From NCBI GenBank assembly GCA_002396325.1, contig DGXM01000178.1, positions 1 to 9,481 of the forward strand: a DNA stretch of 9,481 bases, written 5' to 3'. Below the pieces are notes generated by a model, which was not told the DNA's origin, searched no databases, and was given only the letters and a program-made list of their open reading frames with translations. Made by a program: the position numbers and the translations under genes. Below, piece by piece: positions 7,268 to 9,481 of the stretch. Every line of letters starts with the position of its first letter. The first letter of the stretch is position 1. The DNA is from Treponema sp. UBA4232. Its GTDB lineage: Bacteria > Spirochaetota > Spirochaetia > Treponematales > Treponemataceae.

Positions 7268-8164
7268 TTAACGGAAGTCCGATGTTACAATTTTAACGTA
7301 ACCTACTCCGCAGGTGCTGTCAATGTGGTTTGCCTTCTTTTGCTCGCAGGTCACTTTGCCGATTCCGCTTTTCTGTATTGCGTTGAACTGCACGGAGCCG
7401 AGTCCCACAGAAGCCTCGAAGGAATAGTCTTCCTGTCTGCCGTTCAAGAGCATCGAAAGTTTCCCCACCCCGCAGTCTGCATTGATTTTTCCCGTGAGAG
7501 AGCCTTCGAAGTCAAAATTTCCCACTCCGCAGGAAAGAGTTCCCGAACCGCCGAGGATGTTTTTCAGCGAAAGATTTCCGGCCCCTACTCCGAGACTCAA
7601 TTTTGATGCATGGATTTCCACGCCCTTTGTGACGAGGGAACCTGCACCCACATTGATTTTGAGAAAGTCAAGAGACGCCCCCCTGGGCACTTTGATAAGG
7701 ATTCTTGAAGGCACTTTGTCCTCATCCTGACGCCGCATCCAGAACGTGAAATTGCGGACCGTGGCGGTGTTTTTGATCGTGAGTGTGCCGAGTCCTGTGA
7801 TTCCTGCAACAATGTCGCCGGGATCCATGTTTTTGTATTCCACTGAATAGCGGTCTCCGGTGGCGATTACAACCTCAGCCGCTCCCACAGTGATTTCAAG
7901 ATTCCGCACCTCATTTGCTCCGTAGGTTTTACCGCCTTCGCTGGATTTGTTTTCTTCCGGCCGGTACTCCGCAGGCACCGAGGTGAATTTGTCGAGGATG
8001 GTTTTGGCAAGCTCGGTTGGAGTTCCCAGGGTCTGCATCACCTCTTCGTCATTTCCGGCTTCATCAAAATAGGAAGCGTAATACTCGACGGCTTCTGTTT
8101 GTTCGGCAACGGGCAGAGCCGCAAGAGCTTTTTTGAGTTCCTGTAAATATGCCTCTCTAGTCAT
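7268..8164 (-). CDS. HAAS/DUF1700-DUF4097 fusion protein
   Basis: A 298-aa protein with an N-terminal HAAS (DUF1700) domain, residues 1 to about 62, of which MTREAYLQELKKAL and EAVEYYASYFDEA are typical. A low-complexity linker (about 63-85) leads to a DUF4097 beta-helix region (about 86-297). That region carries G-x-G turns about 15-21 residues apart: 172, 192, 213, 232, 253, 267 and 286, three of them preceded by Cys (C212, C231, C285). HAAS domains are commonly encoded beside PadR regulators and are thought to transmit signals. There is no signal peptide or membrane segment, so this copy looks cytoplasmic although DUF4097 is often called a putative adhesin. The ATG follows the PadR stop after 3 bases, and its GGGAGA ribosome binding site lies inside padR. 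A small hairpin, TTCCGT-TTTA-ACGGAA (7261-7276), overlaps its stop codon. Confidence 0.85.
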   Translation of the reverse strand: MTREAYLQELKKALAALPVAEQTEAVEYYASYFDEAGNDEEVMQTLGTPTELAKTILDKFTSVPAEYRPEENKSSEGGKTYGANEVRNLEITVGAAEVVIATGDRYSVEYKNMDPGDIVAGITGLGTLTIKNTATVRNFTFWMRRQDEDKVPSRILIKVPRGASLDFLKINVGAGSLVTKGVEIHASKLSLGVGAGNLSLKNILGGSGTLSCGVGNFDFEGSLTGKINADCGVGKLSMLLNGRQEDYSFEASVGLGSVQFNAIQKSGIGKVTCEQKKANHIDSTCGVGYVKIVTSDFR

Positions 8165-8167
8165 CTG

Positions 8168-8479
8168 TTATTCTCCCAGAATTGTGTTGATTTTCTGCAC
8201 ATAGGCCGTCCAGTCTTGTTTGTATGACTTCAGTTCCTGTGCACCCGAATCTGTTGTTTTGTAGTAGCGGCGGTTTCTTCCGTTACATTCCTTGTCGTAA
8301 GTCTCCAGTAATCCGCCCGTCTGGAGTCTGCGCAAAACCGGATAGAGCGAGCTTTCGGAGACGTCCAATACAGTCCGCACGTCCTGCGTGATTTTGTATC
8401 CGTAGGTTCCGTCTTTCTCTGCTGAAACCACGGCAAGCACCACGGCATCAAGCAGTGAGGAACCGGTGTTGAACATCAT
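8168..8479 (-). CDS. PadR-family transcriptional regulator
   Basis: Small winged-helix repressor of 103 aa from the chosen start. TGSSLLDAVVLAVVS and YGYKITQDV form the first helices, SESSLYPVLRRLQTGGLLE is the recognition helix and start of the wing, and GRNRRYYKTTDSGAQEL completes the wing; the C-terminal helix is the short dimerisation arm of the compact PadR-s2 type. An upstream in-frame ATG at 8518 exists, but it lies inside the promoter. The strong AGGAGGTG at 8491-8484 points to the ATG pair at 8479 and 8476 instead. First gene of an operon with the HAAS-DUF4097 protein and probably pspC. PadR proteins usually repress their own promoter and are released by ligands or partners; the co-encoded HAAS protein is the likely modulator here. 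Confidence 0.9.
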   Translation of the reverse strand: MMFNTGSSLLDAVVLAVVSAEKDGTYGYKITQDVRTVLDVSESSLYPVLRRLQTGGLLETYDKECNGRNRRYYKTTDSGAQELKSYKQDWTAYVQKINTILGE

Positions 8480-8483
8480 AAAA

Positions 8484-8491
8484 CACCTCCT
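8484..8491 (-). promoter_or_regulatory. Ribosome binding site fixing the PadR start
   Basis: AGGAGGTG on the minus strand, with GGAGG ending 6 bases before the ATG at 8479 and 9 bases before the one at 8476. It rules out the longer reading from 8518, which would begin within the -10/-35 region. Confidence 0.8.
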
Positions 8492-8503
8492 GTTCCTAAT
8501 CTT

Positions 8504-8538
8504 TATAATATTATACAAAGAATAATATTATTTGTCAA
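8504..8538 (-). promoter_or_regulatory. PadR operon promoter with two overlapping palindromes
   Basis: Exact consensus on the minus strand: TTGACA (8538-8533), 17 bases, TATAAT (8515-8510). The 12-bp palindrome TATAATATTATA (8504-8515) covers the -10, and a second, AATAATATTATT (8521-8532), fills the spacer up to the -35. Both share the core ATAATATTAT, with centres 17 bp apart. An otherwise strong promoter overlaid in this way fits repression by PadR. Confidence 0.75.
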
Positions 8539-8715
8539 CAACAATTTATAAAAAACGGCAGGCGGTATTTTAAAGAAAAATTGATGAAGGTGCGGGAAAG
8601 GCTCTCGAAAATATTCTGTCTGCGGATTCCGCTTGATCCGCACGGAAGATTTGCACTGATTCATTCTTTCGTCCGAGTCCGGGGATGTGCCGGTAAAACA
8701 ACGCGGCTGTGCAAA
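8539..8715. other. Intergenic stretch with one unexplained hairpin
   Basis: No convincing gene here. TGCGGAT (8621-8627) and ATCCGCA (8636-8642) form a 7-bp stem with an 8-base loop, and the nested GCGGA-T-TCCGC (8622-8632) is a competing palindrome. Neither is followed by a T-run. A 44-codon plus-strand reading frame (8584-8718) has no good ribosome binding site. Confidence 0.4.
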
Positions 8716-8749
8716 TAAAAAGCCCCCTCTGTCTTTCCCCGGCAGAGGG
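8716..8749 (-). terminator. Intrinsic terminator of the Rpn nuclease gene
   Basis: On the minus strand CCCTCTG (8749-8743) pairs with CAGAGGG (8731-8725) around an 11-base loop; GGC and then TTTTTATTT follow. This is a standard Rho-independent terminator placed about 20 bases after the stop codon of the nuclease gene. It also insulates the PadR operon from that gene. Confidence 0.85.
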
Positions 8750-8770
8750 TTCTGCATTATGCCGGCTGAA

Positions 8771-9481
8771 TTATGACAGGGAGTCCAAATCCTCCTCAGT
8801 GATTCCGGTCACCTTCAGAATGAGGGACCTTTCGCAGTTTTCCGCCGTCATTTTCCGCGCGGTTTCCAGAGCCTTCTGCCTCTCCCCCTCTTTCAGGCCT
8901 TCGGCATGGCCTTTTGCAAGACCTTCTGCGTGGCCTTCGGCCAGGGCCTGCTGGCGGGCCTCCTCCATTTCCATTGCGGTGATCGACTCGCTCTGCATTG
9001 CATCGAGATACTCGCGTTTCATGCGGGGGTAGTTCTTGTACTTCTCCACTATTTCCGCAATCCTCTTCGTGTATGCGCTGCTGGGGTTTCCCGTTTTGAC
9101 CAGTGCCATAAAGCTCCTCGCCTCCTCCTCGCTTATTTTATCATAATTCTCGGCTATGTAAAAGACCTTTTTTGTTCCGTCGTTCAGGGGGAGGCCGGGG
9201 GCCTCGCTGCATGTGTTCGAGAACGTGTAGACGGGAAGCCCCCTGCCGAATATGTCGGTCAGGCAGATGAAGAGCACGACGTTCTCCTTCAGCTCGATGT
9301 AGTTCATGCTCGGGTCGAGGAAGTCTATGTCCATGACCGACTGGTAGTACCTTGCGCGCCTGGGAATCTCCCTTGAGCCGGCCCGCTGCATCTCGATGTC
9401 GTACTCCGTGAACGGGGTCGACGTCCTGATGTCGAGGAAGACCGATTTTGAGTCCGGGGAAGTGCGGATGCCGCCCTCCGC
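8771..9481 (-). CDS. Rpn/PD-(D/E)XK nuclease family protein (5' end missing)
   Basis: The frame is open to the right edge, giving 236 visible residues; the Met at 9391 is internal. The visible N-terminus runs through SKSVFLDIRTS and EYDIEMQ, which matches the PD-(D/E)XK core of Rpn-type proteins (PDDEXK_2 group), with D17 and the E30-x-Q32 pair as likely metal-binding and catalytic residues. RARYYQSVMD and FICLTDIFGRGLPVYTF are further family stretches. The C-terminus carries a charged linker and five Gly spaced every four residues (183-199). Rpn proteins are DNA endonucleases that promote recombination or act in phage defence, often annotated as transposases and multicopy in Treponema. GC is clearly higher than in the neighbours, suggesting separate origin. 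The missing 5' part would be about 60-70 residues by family length. Confidence 0.88.
   Translation of the reverse strand, partial: AEGGIRTSPDSKSVFLDIRTSTPFTEYDIEMQRAGSREIPRRARYYQSVMDIDFLDPSMNYIELKENVVLFICLTDIFGRGLPVYTFSNTCSEAPGLPLNDGTKKVFYIAENYDKISEEEARSFMALVKTGNPSSAYTKRIAEIVEKYKNYPRMKREYLDAMQSESITAMEMEEARQQALAEGHAEGLAKGHAEGLKEGERQKALETARKMTAENCERSLILKVTGITEEDLDSLS
8885..8941 (-). repeat. Tandem 12-bp coding repeat in the Rpn gene
   Basis: Imperfect 12-bp units encode x-x-x-Gly tetrapeptides (HAEG, LAKG, HAEG, LKEG) just before the C-terminal helix. Such repeats are prone to slippage in whole units, which would change linker length without breaking the frame. Confidence 0.7.

Noticed and set aside
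8480..8518. Longer PadR protein starting at the ATG at 8518
   Set aside because: That start would lie inside the consensus promoter, and the strong AGGAGGTG site points to 8479/8476.
8584..8718. 44-codon plus-strand frame starting ATG at 8584 in the PadR-Rpn intergenic region
   Set aside because: No proper ribosome binding site or promoter, an Arg-rich composition like random frames, and its end runs into the terminator stem of the opposite-strand gene.
8503..8757. Minus-strand 84-codon frame across the same intergenic region
   Set aside because: It reads through the Rpn terminator and the whole PadR promoter and has no recognisable domain.
8771..9391. Rpn gene starting at the Met at 9391
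   Set aside because: The frame stays open to the right edge and encodes the catalytic-core stretch SKSVFLDI...YDIEMQ upstream of that Met.

Overview
The window looks like part of a spirochaete chromosome, most likely a host- or gut-associated Treponema. This is an inference from gene content: an Rpn-type nuclease with a Gly-every-four-residues tail, a spirochaete-like long-chain acyl-CoA ligase, and a YesM/YesN sugar-sensing pair beside a LacI regulator. Most genes are moderate in GC (about 42% in a sampled 60-base stretch of the LacI gene). The last few hundred bases, inside the Rpn gene, reach roughly 55-67% in sampled 60-base stretches.

Left region (1-3415, minus strand). A YesM-type histidine kinase overlaps a YesN-type response regulator with an AraC DNA-binding domain. 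The regulator's stop codon overlaps (ATGA) the start of a third gene, of which only a signal-peptide-like beginning fits in the window. This looks like a translationally coupled sensing and uptake operon. Its promoter is near consensus and its -10 box ends 7 bases before the kinase ATG, so the mRNA is probably leaderless.

Divergent region (3416-4632). A LacI-family regulator with a TTG start and strong ribosome binding site is read rightward from the same 194-bp intergenic region. A small inverted repeat between its promoter and ribosome binding site is a candidate operator. The kinase/regulator pair and LacI probably control one carbohydrate locus.

Middle (4633-6749, plus strand). An AMP-forming long-chain acyl-CoA ligase has its own promoter, phased short repeats upstream and a structured 5' leader. 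Its C-terminal adenylation motif seems to have Glu where the catalytic Lys is expected. It converges on the next operon across a hairpin that may serve both strands.

Right region (6872-8479, minus strand). PadR regulator, then a HAAS/DUF1700-DUF4097 fusion, then a PspC-domain membrane protein: a compact envelope-stress type module. The PadR promoter is an exact TTGACA-17-TATAAT with two AT-only palindromes laid over it, well placed for self-repression. An internal promoter may also serve pspC.

Right edge (8771-9481, minus strand). An Rpn/PD-(D/E)XK nuclease gene, open at its 5' end, is closed by a clear intrinsic terminator. No RNA gene, CRISPR array or insertion sequence end was recognised. 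The most unusual points are the leaderless kinase promoter, the A10 lysine substitution, the PadR operator layout and the apparently soluble HAAS-DUF4097 protein.
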